Source of the DNA: Akebia trifoliata
Taxonomy: Eukaryota; Streptophyta; Magnoliopsida; Ranunculales; Lardizabalaceae
Reading direction: 5' to 3'
Length of the DNA: 64,000 nucleotides
Assembly (NCBI GenBank): GCA_017979445.1
Contig: JADQWC010000045.1
Location: 62,001 to 126,000 of the forward strand
The notes below the pieces were generated by a model. The model ran no database searches. It was not told the DNA's origin and saw nothing but the letters and a program-made list of their open reading frames with translations. Of the stretch, positions 44,640-55,641 are shown in pieces. Numbering within the stretch: the first letter of the stretch is position 1; every line of letters begins with the position of its first letter. The position numbers and the translations under genes were made by a program.

Positions 44640-46150
44640 AATGGATCTAGAAAAGAATCTGGGAACGAAAGAATGCCATATCTCCTACTCTAGGTAAATG
44701 AATTATTAGTTAATCTCTTGGCACAGTCAAATGAGAGGTCCGAAGTGCTTTTGTTTGAACGTCAAGGTTTTATCCAAAAATTTTATGAATTTAAAACTTG
44801 AGTTTTTATTTCTTTTAAACCTCAAGGGTTTTTCGAACAACTGTTATCAAGAGGGTAACCTTAAGTTTGGGGTTCCCATTATCTTTTGGGATTAATATTG
44901 CTCAAAAATAAAATGCCCCTAGTTTGACAATAAATATGGCATTGAAGATAATTGAACACATTGTGCAAAAATTTAAAAAATGCCCCTAGTATAAGGGGGG
45001 AAACTACATATTTAGAGGAAAAAGAAAATGCCCCTTGTATGAAGGTTTGAAATATTTGATTACCACAAGCGCAATAAGGATCCAACTTTTAATTTTATTG
45101 AAGATTTTGAGTCAGGCTCAAGAGAACAAAATATTTCCTTTTGAGACTCGTCATAGAATTCACCCTTCTCTCCCTTGGTTCACTTGGGGAAGTAAAAATT
45201 TTCAAATCGATCGTAGACAAAATACTTGTGACTTCTGAGTCTGTGCCTGATTTAAGCTAAGTATTGAACTTGATTATTCGAACTTCTCATGTTTCAGCTT
45301 GGACCGTTCTTAGCTTTTTGACTCCTCGAAGATTTTCTTCTATTTTTCTTTGTTGCTCTATCTTTTGCCTAGATTGTCTTTTCAGGTTTTCAAATTAGCG
45401 AGCTTTCTTTTTTCTTTGCTCTAATTGTTGCCAAAGTTGTCTTTTGGATTTTCAGCCTTGCGAGCTTGCTTTAATTTTTGCCTAAGTCGTCCTTTTCAGG
45501 TTTTCAACCTAGCTGGCTTTTTTTTTTCTTCCTTTTTCTTTTCTTCCTTATGGAATTGCTGTCTGATCATGCTTTGCTATCTTCCTTAACTTTTCGCACG
45601 GTACATAGGAGGACTTTTATAGGTAAGCTTAAGACTAGGTATAAAAAGAAGGGGATTTTGAGGCTCAAAAACCGGAATGCACCTTGTGTGGCATTTCTTT
45701 TATTTTGCCTTGAATTTTCTTTTCCATTTTGAAGATATTTCTTTTTCTTCTTTTGAATTTTTTTTTCTGGATCTTTTTTGTATGGGGAAATAGATTTTTT
45801 TTTTATGTGGTCAGGCCTGAAGTAACTTCTCAAGTTGCCTACGTACCCTAGAATTTTGGAATCAGACCAAAACGTAGTTCGAATCTTCCCTCCCCTAGGT
45901 TAGGTGATCGGGCTGAGAAAGAAAAATGCATAATTTTTCTTTTTGAAAAGGCTGCAAAGGGGTTGAGAAACGATATATTGAACTGGGTAACTGGGTAATA
46001 TGTTGATTGATTCGGCCAAAGATGGGTCAAAGATAGGTGCCTGATTCTCTTTGAGTACTAAATCCCTGACTTGTAAGTGACGGACCTTGATCTTTTTGTC
46101 AAACGCACAGGCGACTCTTCTTTGATAAGCTTGCACGTGGTACAAAACTC
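44640..46150 (-). other. 3' UTR of M with stem-loop repeats and conserved block
   Basis: 45367-45400, 45430-45462 and 45480-45513 are three units of the 33-nt stem-loop family also present in D1 and D2 (minus-strand form GCTAGGTTGAAAACCTGAAA and so on). 45815-45850 is the GGGTACGTAGGCAAC block. 44910-45040 carries copies of the GGGGCATT motif. 45880-46150 matches the sequence just after integrase in D2 (54950-55060). No gene. Confidence 0.6.
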
Positions 46151-46154
46151 TTAG

Positions 46155-46990
46155 TCATTTTTCTTTGATCAAATTTAATTCTTCATACCGTTGACGAACC
46201 CAATTTGCTTCTGACAACTGGCTTTCCAACAAGACCCTGAGAGACGGAATTTCTATTTCAACTAGCAAGACTGCTTCCATGCCATATACTAAGGAATAGG
46301 GAGTAGCTCTAGTAGAGGATCGAATTGAAGTTCGATATGCCCATAGTGCAAATGATAATTTTTCTGACCAATCTCGATGTGATTGACACATTTTCCTGAT
46401 GATAGTCTTAAGATTCTTATTAGCTGGTTCGACTGCTCTATTAGTCTGAGGGCGGTAAGGAGATGATTTGTGGTGTGAGATTTTGAACTTTGAACACAAT
46501 GTAATAACCTCAGCTTTAAAGTGTGACCCGTTATCAGAAATCAGCTCTGAAGGTACCCCGTATCGACTGATGATGCTTGTTTGGATAAACTTTGCAATTC
46601 GAGATGCAGTGAGGACAGCATAAGAGGTAGCTCCGACCTACTTAGTAAAATAATCAATAGCAACTAGAATGTATTCATGCCCGTTTGATGCCTTAGGCGA
46701 TATTTTACCAATAATGTCAATTTCCCAAACTGAGAATGGCCACGGTGAAGTCAGACCAACTAATTGAGATGGTAGCACATGTATGAGATTTGCATATATT
46801 TGGCATTTGTGGCAGGTTTTGACCATGTGATGACAATCTGTTTCCATCGTGGGCCAGTAGTATCCTTGTCTCATAATTTTCTTAGCTAACATTTTCCTAC
46901 TCATGTGGGGGCCACATTTCCCTGAATGTAATTTAACCATTATCTGTTCAGTTTGATCTTCATCAACACACGATAAATGAATCCCATCAT
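46155..46990 (-). pseudogene. Integrase of M
   Basis: Zinc finger region with KLHSGKCGPHMSRKMLAKKI and CHKCQIY, then the catalytic core: first Asp in WEIDIIGKISPKASNG, second in ELISDNGSHF (about 46525), Glu in NRAVEPANKNLKTI (about 46430). LWAYRTSIRSSTRATPYSLV follows. All three catalytic acids remain. One TAG replaces the Trp after DYFTK at about 46635; otherwise the frame is continuous from 46940 to 46155. It inserts element DNA into the genome; it is the best-preserved enzyme in the window. Confidence 0.85.
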
Positions 46991-47320
46991 AAGACCTTTT
47001 GTATAAACTTCCTATGCACAGGATGAATTGAGATGCTAATCTTAGTAGGATTTGTTATTCCTTCCTCGATGCTTCTTCTGGGAATTCTTATTTTTCCAAC
47101 ATTCTTTTTATATCTGCGTACAATGGCTTTCCATCGGGTAGTCGAGTAGCAATATTGATCTGATGGCAATATGCGGGTTAGTCTTTGACTTCGACAGTGA
47201 TCGGCCTCAATTCCATGCTAGGGGACAAATGGATCATTGAAGATAGAGTGGCTAAAGAGTCAGCAAATCTGTTATCTTCCCTTGACAAGTGTTGGAACAG
47301 GATAGCTTTAAACTTACTCA
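46991..47320 (-). pseudogene. Linker between second RNase H and integrase of M
   Basis: Open minus-strand stretch 46987-47169 (QYCYSTTRWKAIVRRYKKNV) belongs to the poorly conserved region before the integrase zinc finger. Frame is shifted relative to both neighbours. Confidence 0.5.
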
Positions 47321-47326
47321 CTAAGT

Positions 47327-47990
47327 TTAACAGATACTCATGATAGGCTTCAACTTTTCATCCCTAGTTTTCCATTCTTCCAATGACTGATGTATGACCA
47401 AGGCTGAATCCCCAAAAACTTCAATTTCTGTAATGCTCAGGTTCAAAGTGGCTTCGAGCCTCACGATGCATGCCTCATATTCAGCTGTGTTATTGGTGTT
47501 AGAAAAAACTAGCTTAATGGCGATCTGAATGTGGCATCCTTCCGGAGAAAACAGGACTGCCCCTATTCCATACCCATTCTGATTTGCGGCTCCATCAAAG
47601 TACAACTACTATGTTTGGTTCTGCGGTTTTTCTTCAACATGCAAGATGTTCTCATCTGGGAATCGATCAACAGGCCTTATTCCTTTTACTACAGGGTGAT
47701 CTGTCAAATATTCTGCTACAGCTCGCCCCTTGATAGATTTTTATGTAACATGCGTGATGTCAAACTCTGATAACAACAATAACCATCGCGCGGTTCTCCC
47801 TGTCAACGTCGGCTTCTCGAAGAGATACTTAAGGGGATCCATTCGAGATAAAAGGATAATTGAATGAGATAGCATATAGTGCCGGAGTCTCTGAGTAGCC
47901 CATACCAGTGCCAAATAAGTTTTTTCTAGGGCTGAATACTTTCGTTCATACTCTAACATCTTTTTGCTGATGTAGTATATAGCCCTTTCT
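47327..47990 (-). pseudogene. RNase H and second (archaeal-type) RNase H of M
   Basis: 47741-47959 reads YERKYSALEKTYLALVWATQ and RMDPLKYLFEKP, the end of the RT-linked RNase H. 47327-47605 reads YFDGAANQNGYGIGAVLFSP, NTNNTAEYEACIV and EVFGDSALVIHQ, the second RNase H with its D, E, D residues in place. The pair of RNase H domains marks the Tat lineage. Same frame, separated by stops. Confidence 0.85.
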
Positions 47991-47999
47991 TTGCAAGTA

Positions 48000-49398
48000 T
48001 CTTTGTCGTACTATGCAAGCATGCATCCCATAGCTTTTTCTGTGACTGACAGATAAAGAAGAAGTGGTTCACCCGGTGTAGGTGGAACCAAAATAGGTGG
48101 GTTTAAGAGATACTCTTTGACTTGGTTGAAAGCCTTTTGACATTGTTCATTTCAAACTGTTGGTTCATTCTTCTTGAGAAGCTTGAAAATAGGTTCGTAG
48201 ACATTGGTAAGTTGAACGATGAATCTGCTAACATACTGAATTATGCCCAGAAAACCTCGAATCTGTTTTTCAGTCTCAGACGGTGGCATCTCTTGGATAG
48301 CTTTAATCTTCACAGGTTTACTTTGATCCCTCTTTGACTGATCACAAATCCCAAAAATTTTTTAGAAGTTACTCCAAATACGTATTTCTACGGGTTGAGG
48401 CGGAGTTGGTACTTTTGAATCCTTGTGAGAAATTTTTCTAACGCAGCAACGTGCCCTAGTCGTTCTTTGGATTTGACTATAATATCATCTTCCTTGTCTA
48501 TCATGTCATGTAGTAAAGTCGTGACTACTCTTTGATAGGTGGCCCCGGCATTCTTCAAACCAAATGGTATAACCTTGTAGCAAAAGGTCCTCCACTGTGT
48601 GATGAACGACATTTTTTGCATATCTCGAGGATCTATTTTTATCTGGTTGTACCCCCAAAAGCCATCCATGAAGGACAATAGAGCGTGCCCTACTGTACTA
48701 TCTAGTAGAACATCTATGTGTGGCTTCATACACCGAAGTTTCTGTTTAATTGGTCAAGCATCAGGATATAATGGAATCCGATGTTAAACAATGTCTGTGC
48801 TTACCCCCGGCATATCCTCGTAAGACCATGCGAACACGTCTTTGAACTTTCTAAGCAAGTCTACTATCCCTTTGCCTTCATCGAGAGATAAAGTGACCCC
48901 TATCCGAATTTCTTGAGGACTTTCTTTTGTTCCGAGGTTGATAACCTCTACTTCCTCTATTAGAGGTTGAGCCCGACGTTCCTCTTCTTGTTCAAGTAAC
49001 TTGATTATTTCAGGGGGAGGTTCTTCGTCAGAAAACTCTCCCTCCGAAGTCAGATTATTAGTTAAATTATTATTGCGCTCGGGGTAATCAAAAATTTCTT
49101 TCATTTCATTAAAAATAGATGGGGTAATAGGACTCATTGCAGACTTGACAGATTCATTTGACTCAGTAGGAAAAATAAACTCACTAGAAATAACAGACTC
49201 AGCAGAAACAACCAACTTACTTGACTCAACAGAACTAAAGGACTCAACTAGCATGTCAGACTGAACAAGACTAATGGGACTGACAGACCCAGCCTTGACG
49301 TGCAACACATGACTAATTACATGATAGTTAGAGAGACACCTAACAGTGGGTTTGATTACAGACTGAGGATTTGGGATCCCCTTCTTAACTGACAACAC
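48000..49398 (-). pseudogene. Pre-RT linker and reverse transcriptase of M, deleted at the active site
   Basis: The Ser-rich linker (MLSVKKGIPNPQSV, EEERRAQPLIEEVEVINLG) leads to LLRKFKDVFAWSYEDMPGVS. After PIKQKLRCMKP the text jumps to HIDVLLDST, so about 70 residues with the first RT motifs are missing. LLSFMDGFWGYNQIKIDPRD and FGLKNAGATYQRVV follow, but LLHDMIDKE is joined directly to DDIIVKSKE: the stretch with the first part of the YVDD box is gone. Two stops occur (TGA/TAA between 48730 and 48790). RT is dead. Confidence 0.85.
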
Positions 49399-49458
49399 TA
49401 GGACACTGTGATCTTCAATGAATAGCTGATCAATGTTGAGAGAGTCCAGATCGAGCTG

Positions 49459-49887
49459 TCAGTCTTCAACTTCCTTCTCTTTAACTTCTGTACTTGCTTC
49501 CTTTTCAGGCCATTCCATGCCAAAGAAGATTTCAAATCCCGACAGACGAGTACTTGTGATGTGATCAATGAACGGCTCTAGGAACCCATAGTAACGGAAG
49601 TCTTCTCCTTCTTTCACATAATAACCATTAAGGGTCCTTCGATAGGGCTTCATTTTAATGAGATCCGTGGTGAGCCTTTGCCTTTTTGCAATTGTCTTGT
49701 CCCGTTTTTTCTTACAGTATTGGGCCCAATCTTCCTTAGTAGGCTTATATCCTAGTCCGAATGTGCCAATGACTTCTTTAATCACTGGTGCCTCTTTAAT
49801 ACCTTGTTGCTTGCAACCTTGGCCCATACTAGGAAAAAATCTAATTTTTTTAACATATTGGCATATAGCAGTTAGAGGTGTTCTCAA
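49459..49887 (-). pseudogene. G-patch-like region after protease of M
   Basis: Contains IRFFPSMGQGCKQQGIKE, a weak form of the G-patch pattern (GxxPGxGLGKxxQG), then GLGYKPTKEDWAQYCKKKRD and GYYVKEGEDFRYYGFLEPF. Element B has GYHPKQGLGPKVKG at the same place. It is in the same frame as RT, split from it only by a TGA at about 49456, where a Trp codon is likely; the frame is shifted relative to protease. Confidence 0.6.
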
Positions 49888-51031
49888 TAGGAAAATATTC
49901 TTTCACCAAGTGATCCCATTGAACTGAGTAGATCTTTTTGAATTCGAACCCGCTAAGTTCTATTCCCTGTTGTTCTAGCTGAATCTCAAATAGTAGCTCA
50001 TTCTTGGCCTCAGTACTATTTACGATTCCCACAATTTCAGCATCTCCATGAAGAGTAATCACTAGCCCATCCTTGATAAATTTGACCTTCTGGTATAGCG
50101 TGGAAGGGATGGCTTTGATCTGGTGTAACCATGATCTCCCTAACAGTAAATTGAAAGAAGACTGGATATCAATAACTTGAAATTTCACAGGAAATTCAGC
50201 TATGGCTGTGGACAATCGAAGGTGCAAAATTCCCAGTACATCCTTCTTGGTGTTATCATAAGTCCTAACACCTTGATTAGTGGGCTTGAGATCTTCAGTC
50301 TTATACCCGAGACAAGTAATCGTTTTCAGAGGGCAAACATTAAGTGCACTCCTATTATTAGTCAAAACCAGTAGTACCGTCATCCCGTTACAGTCAACTA
50401 TGATGTGCAACAGCTTAATGTGGCTTGCCCCTTCTTTTGGGAGATCTGAGTCCGAGAAGGACATGATATTCTCCATGTAAGTTGCCCCTAATATACTGGC
50501 CAGCTGATCTGGAGAAGTATCAAGGGAGACTTGGGCTGTGTAACTAGTGAATGCAGGATTACTGTAGCGAAGCGGGGATAAACAATACGTATCATCCGAG
50601 ATTAGATCAAATGGTTCATAGTTCATAGTGAAAATCTCATTAGTAAATGTTATCCTGGTAAGGGGGTAACTAGGCGGTTTGACTTGGATTGGATGGATAA
50701 GAGAGACGGGATTGAATGGCAATGAGGTGTGAGAAACCATGTTCAGGGTTGGTGGAGGTTGATAGGTAGGTAGTGGATTAGTGGTGACATTTGGTGGGCT
50801 AGGGACTGTGATCTTTTTGTTATCAATAAGGTTTTGAATGGCATGGCGCAAGGTGATACATCGATCCGTGTGATGGCCAGGATTTTGATGAAATTCGTAG
50901 AATAAGTTGGGGTTGTGTCCAGCTGGCAAGGGATTTTGTAAAGGTTGGGGTTGAATCGGGGTAAGCAACCCTTTTTCAACAGTTTTTGCAGAGCTACGGT
51001 AAAGGTCATCCCTAAATTGGTAAATTGGCAC
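49850..51031 (-). pseudogene. Gag C-terminus and protease of M, catalytic Asp lost
   Basis: 393 open codons. Zinc-knuckle-like FYEFHQNPGHHTDRC (first Cys is Tyr) and RHAIQNLIDNKKI, a Pro-rich linker, then protease: SHIKLLHIIVDCNGMTVLLV followed by LTNNRSALNVCPL, where the group has LIDNGSxLNVCP, so the catalytic Asp is Asn and Gly is Arg. FQVIDIQSSFNLLLGRSWLH closes the domain. Long and open, yet unable to act as protease. Confidence 0.85.
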
Positions 51032-51059
51032 GGAGTTCGAGGTTGACTTGGGTGAACCT

Positions 51060-52110
51060 GGTTATTAGTCTGGGCTAGGGGTTGAGCTGAGGTAGATGAC
51101 GTGTGGATATGTAGACATGGCTGGTACTAGGTTTGGGAACATAAGGTTTCATAGGCTTGTTATCTGAGGGATTAGAAAGAACCCCAGAGGCAAATGCATC
51201 CTTGAGTTGGCTTCCGGCTTGTAACAAGGACTCAAAAGTAGGGAGATATTGGGCCACTAAGTGTTGAGCATATCCTTGTGAGAGGTTCTTTAGGATAATC
51301 GCTACTTGTTCCTTCTCCGAAGGTCTATCCCACATTTGGGTAACCTTGGCCCTCTAGCGACCAATGAAATCAGTGAATGTCTCCCCATTTTTCTGTTTAG
51401 TTGCCTCCAAATCACTTTTTGAAATTTCAATCTTGATACTGTACTTATACTGATGCCAGAAGGCCTTTGACATGTTCTCCCATGTACCCACAATAACTAG
51501 ATCTTGAGATATCAGTCAACGTAGTGCTGATCCTAATAAAGTTCTTCGAAATAATAACGTCATCTGTTCGTCGCTGAGCCCCATAGTGCGCATGTTGGTA
51601 ACATACACCTTAAGCCTGTTCCACTAAACTTGTCCATTTTCGGCATCACAAATTTCTCTGGCAAATGGATTCTAGGGATGCGGTTCAGAGCTTCAATGCC
51701 TGCTGCAATTTCATTGATACCCTTTATACTCTTTATAGCTGACTCCAATTGAGACATTCTATTAGATAATGTCGGATTTTCATCAACATACTCTTCGTCT
51801 CCGTCAAGTTCGAAGACTTCACCTGGACGTTTCTCTTCTACCTTTTTTCCCTTTGGGTCATCTAGGGGATTGCCCGTTGATTTCGAGATCTGTTCTAACA
51901 CTTCCACTTTGCCTTTTATACTGTTGATATTATTGGCAAAGGCTGCCAAGATCTTACGGATCTCTATGAGCTCAGACTCTGAAGCCATCTCTGCTTGTTG
52001 ACTTGGTATTGTGGCTTGTTCTAACCGACTGGACTTATGACTCCAACTAGGAGGTGGACGCTTGAGTTTGGGCGCAATGATAATCCTATATGACCCCATC
52101 AAAAGTAGAT
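51060..52110 (-). pseudogene. gag: gag of M (N-terminal and capsid part)
   Basis: Begins at an ATG near 52100 (GSYRIIIAPKLKRPPPSWSH), followed by a coiled-coil region (ELIEIRKILAAFANNINSIK, LEQISKST) and PRIHLPEKFVMPKMDKFSGT. A frameshift near 51580 separates this from the capsid tail (51075-51335: KEQVAIILKNLSQGYAQHLV, FESLLQAGSQLKDA). The two halves fit the usual order of this family. Confidence 0.8.
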
Positions 52111-52297
52111 TTAGTCAATTTCAGTATTACCCCTTGATAACATTTTAAAGAATCATTTTATTGAGGTTTGTGTACCCATCCATTAATTAATCCATTCACA
52201 CAATGACTATTCAAAAAGAAAATAAATATTTATTCAAAAAGAAAAATAGCTTTATTGAAAATGATTGACAAAGAAAATGTTCTTATTAAAACATCTT

Positions 52298-53271
52298 TCA
52301 ATAAATTTGACTTGAACTATTTTTACATGGACGCTTGGCTTTGTCTTGATAGTCATCAGGATTTGTGTCAGGCTTGATCCTCTTAGCTCTAACAACTGGC
52401 TCTTTGAATTCTACTGGTCCGTCTGGATACCCTAAGGTGCGTTTGTTCCAAGCCTTCTCGATGAGATGCACTAACTTTTCAGTCAAAGGTGCGGGGGGAA
52501 AAAAAGCTTTGTGCTGAGGTAAAGATAACTCTATGGGTACGTCGTACTATTCTAGGATCAAATTAGGATGGTAAAAATATGTTTCTTCTAAACCGATCAG
52601 ACGGATATAGTAGGATCTTTTGGTTCCTAGAACAGGGGGATCAATCATCTACCAAGGGCATCTTAAACCGATATGACGGGCAAGGCGAGAGTCTAACCAT
52701 GTGCTCCAAGCCTTGACTGAGTTATGACGCACTAATAAGTTTCTTTTGGAAAAATGTTCTGGCCCATACTCGAGGTTTGAAGGAACATTTACAATTTTGA
52801 GATGATCACAAAGCCACATATAGAGTAAGTAGGGGTTTCTTTGAAGCTTTCCCGTTCACCATTTTTTATGGCATCTAGACCTAAGAAAGTTTCAGCTAGG
52901 ATGAGGGGTACTGGGTTGGCTTTCCTTGAAAGTTGAGAGGCTATATCTATGAAGGACTCAGGGATAGTTTGGCCATCACTATTAGAGGTCAGTATGTATT
53001 GGGCTAGGATTCCTAAACACAATCGATAGTCTCTAGTAGTTCGCCAGGCTTCTGGTTTTACATTGATAGGATGACTACGGGAGCGATACGGGCCCAGTAA
53101 AGGTACTAAGTCCAATCTCCCGTTATGGACTAAGGCCTTGGCTTCTTCTTTGGAAATGTTCAGTCCTGTGACGAGGTCACCAAAATATCCGGTCTTCAAT
53201 GAGGGCCTGACCAGAGGTCCTGAAGTGGATATCTCCATGATGCCACAATAATCCTCGTGAGTGGGGCACAA
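52298..53271 (-). pseudogene. ORF1 upstream of gag in M (DUF7745-like)
   Basis: Text HEDYCGIM, then YRLCLGILAQYIL, NPVPLILAETFLGLDAIKNG and HSVKAWSTWLD resembles the plant-specific domain annotated DUF7745, often seen beside retroelement genes; this match is from memory and should be searched. Ogre elements are known to carry an extra ORF of unknown function before gag. Stops split it into pieces (52789-53271, 52298-52486 and between). Its 5' end is cut by D2, so the start codon is not seen. Confidence 0.6.
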
Positions 53272-53589
53272 GAGAAATGCTTTTCAAAAGTAAAATATTT
53301 TCTGGAAGAATAAGATTTTCCAAAAGGAAATGCTTTCCCAAAAAGTTTTCTAAAAGAAAATGTTTTCTAAAAAAAAGAAAAGGAAGAAAAATATTTTTAA
53401 AAAAATGGTTTACAAAAAATCTATTTTTGCATGAAAAATTATTGAAATATGTTTATGGAAGTTGTTATTCAATGAAAACATTATTTGTCAATATTTTTCA
53501 AGAGTGCAATAAAATTATTTTTCTGAATAATCATTACATTAATGAATTGTTTAATGGATTGGTGCACAGAATTCAATAAAATCTCAGGG

Positions 53590-54800
53590 TTCGTTTAAAA
53601 TGTTATCAAGGGGGTAATCCTAGAATTGATTAAATTCACCTTCAATGAGGTTTAAGGGTTATCATTATATCTAAGCTCAATCGTCCATCGTCTAGCTAGG
53701 GTTGTAAATCCGGTCAGTTAGAGTAAACGTCAATATCAAGTCAACAGTGAGAAATGACCTCAAAATTTCTCAACATCGCCCAGTTATTCTTTGAAGATCA
53801 CAGTGCCTCAGTCATGCCAGTTGTAAGCAATGTCTCAGTCTTCAGTCCTAATCAAGCCCGGTGTGGGTAGTTGTCTTGAGTTTTCATGAGTCATTTGGGT
53901 TAGTTCGAGTCCTTTTTTTCAGCAAGGTCATGTCTTCTTTAAATTGAGTCTACTCTTTTCCTGTTAAGTCGAGTTAGTTTATCGAGTTTATAGAGGTGTC
54001 TGTCGCCCCTTCTGAATTTAATTGAATAAAGAAAATTTTTGAGTACCTCGAGTGCATTAACGAATTAACTAATAACTGGCTTCAAAGAGAAATTCATCTA
54101 AAGGAACCCCCTCTTGAATGAGAAGATAAATGTCTTGCTCGAGGAACTAAAGATCATTGACCTCGGAACAAAAATAATTCTCAAGAAATTCAAATTGGAA
54201 CTAACTTATCCCCAGAGGAGCACAAAGAGATGATGAATTTATTCAGAAAATTCAAAAGACTTGCTTACATGGCCTATGAGGATATGTCGGTTAAATTTGG
54301 AGTGTTGTTTAACATGAAATATATACCTATCCTATGAGAACACCACATATACAAACCAGAATTGACTGACATAGTCAGATGAGGGATTATAAGATGTATC
54401 AGTGCTGGAATTTTAAAATCGATGGAATAGTTGAAGCAGCCAATAAAAATCTCAAGACAATCATCGTGAAAATGTGTCAATCACATATCACACCGGGATT
54501 GACCAGAAAAGTTACCATTCGCATTATGGACATATTACACTTCAATACAGTCTTCTACTAGAGTCACTCTAGTATGATATGGAAGTAATCTTACCGGTTA
54601 AAAGGGAAAATCCTGTATCTCAAGGTCTTGATAGAAATTAATTGTTAGAAACAGATTGGGTCTGTCAATGGAGAGGAGTCACTTGCATGTTTGACAAGAA
54701 AGTCAAAGTTCATCACTTATAAGTCAAAGATCTAAGCATCAGACTACCCAAAATTTTTTTTGAGTATTCTTCTCGATCATAGAAAGTTTGAACTCAATTG
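53590..54800 (+). pseudogene. Fused coding remnants of D2 (gag start, pre-RT, integrase tail)
   Basis: 53636-53760 aligns with M's first gag codons; at about 53762 it jumps to sequence that in M lies before RT (TCTCAACATYG then GAAGATCACAGTG). 54225-54300 matches LLRKFKDVFAWSYEDM. Then it jumps again, and 54425-54480 encodes VEAANKNLKTIIVKMCQSH, the third catalytic region of integrase. Stops are frequent. RT, RNase H and protease are absent. Confidence 0.75.
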
Positions 54801-55059
54801 GAGAGATTCAATCATCAAGGAAATATTATCTGGAAAAACTGTTAGACTTCAAGATCATGATGGAATCGAATTACCAGAATCAACCAACCTTGACCAAATC
54901 AAACGGTACTACATTTAAGGAGGCCATCTTTGGCCGAATCAATTCTCTTATTACCCAGTTCAATATATCCTTTCTCAACCCTTTCGCAGCCTTTTCAAAA
55001 AGAAAAAAAATTATGCCTTCTTCTTTCTTAGCCCGATCACCTAACCTAAGGGAGGGAAA

Positions 55060-55135
55060 AATATTCGAACTACGTTTTGGTCTGATCCCAAAATTCTGGG
55101 GTACGTAGGCAACCTGAGAAGTTACTTCAGGCCCG
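55060..55135 (+). other. Conserved non-coding block after integrase (D2 copy)
   Basis: CGAACTACGTTTTGGTCTGA, then GGGGTACGTAGGCAACCTGA and GAAGTTACTTCAGGC; the counterpart of 2220-2305 and of the inverse of 45810-45880. Confidence 0.6.
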
Positions 55136-55434
55136 ACCATATCAAAAAAATAAAAATAGATTCCCCGAAAAAAAAATCTAAAAAGAAAACATTCAAAAGA
55201 AAAAAATTGTCAAAGTGGGCAAGAAAATTCAAGGAAAAAGAAAATAATTTAAAAGAAAATGCCACACAAGGGGCATTTGGGTTTTTAAGCCTCAAGATTC
55301 CTTTCTTTTTATACCTAGTCCTAAGCTTACCCATGAAAGTCCTCGTAAGTACCGTGCGAAAAGTCAAGGAAGATAACAAAACATGATCAGACAGCAACTC
55401 TAGAAGTTCAGATGGGAAGAAAAAAAAAGAGCCT

Positions 55435-55641
55435 GCTAGGTTGAAAACCCAAAAGGGCAACTTAGGCAAAAATTAAGGCAAGCTTGCGAGGTTAAAAATC
55501 TGAAAGGATGACCTTGGTAACAATCAAAGCAAGAAAAAAAGAAAAAATTGTAAGCTCGCTAGATCGAAAACCTAAAAAGGCGATCTAGGCAAAAGCTAGA
55601 GCATGCTCGCTAGATTGAAAACCTGAATAGGCAATCTAGGC
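55435..55641 (+). repeat. Tandem stem-loop repeats, about 33-nt hairpins (D2 set)
   Basis: Four units at 55435-55467, 55486-55517, 55558-55590 and 55609-55641. The third is a perfect 8-bp stem, CTAGATCG..CGATCTAG, around an inner CCT-AAAA-AGG. The first has inner CCC-AAAA-GGG, the second ATC..GAT: the inner stem changes in pairs. Confidence 0.7.

Noticed and set aside
49399..49460. Ogre-type intron between protease and RT in M
   Set aside because: Only a single TGA separates the frames, and the same frame continues on both sides; no GT...AG pair is needed.
53277..53579. Lys/Phe-rich 100-residue protein
   Set aside because: A-rich non-coding DNA at the D2-M junction; no similarity between copies at the protein level.
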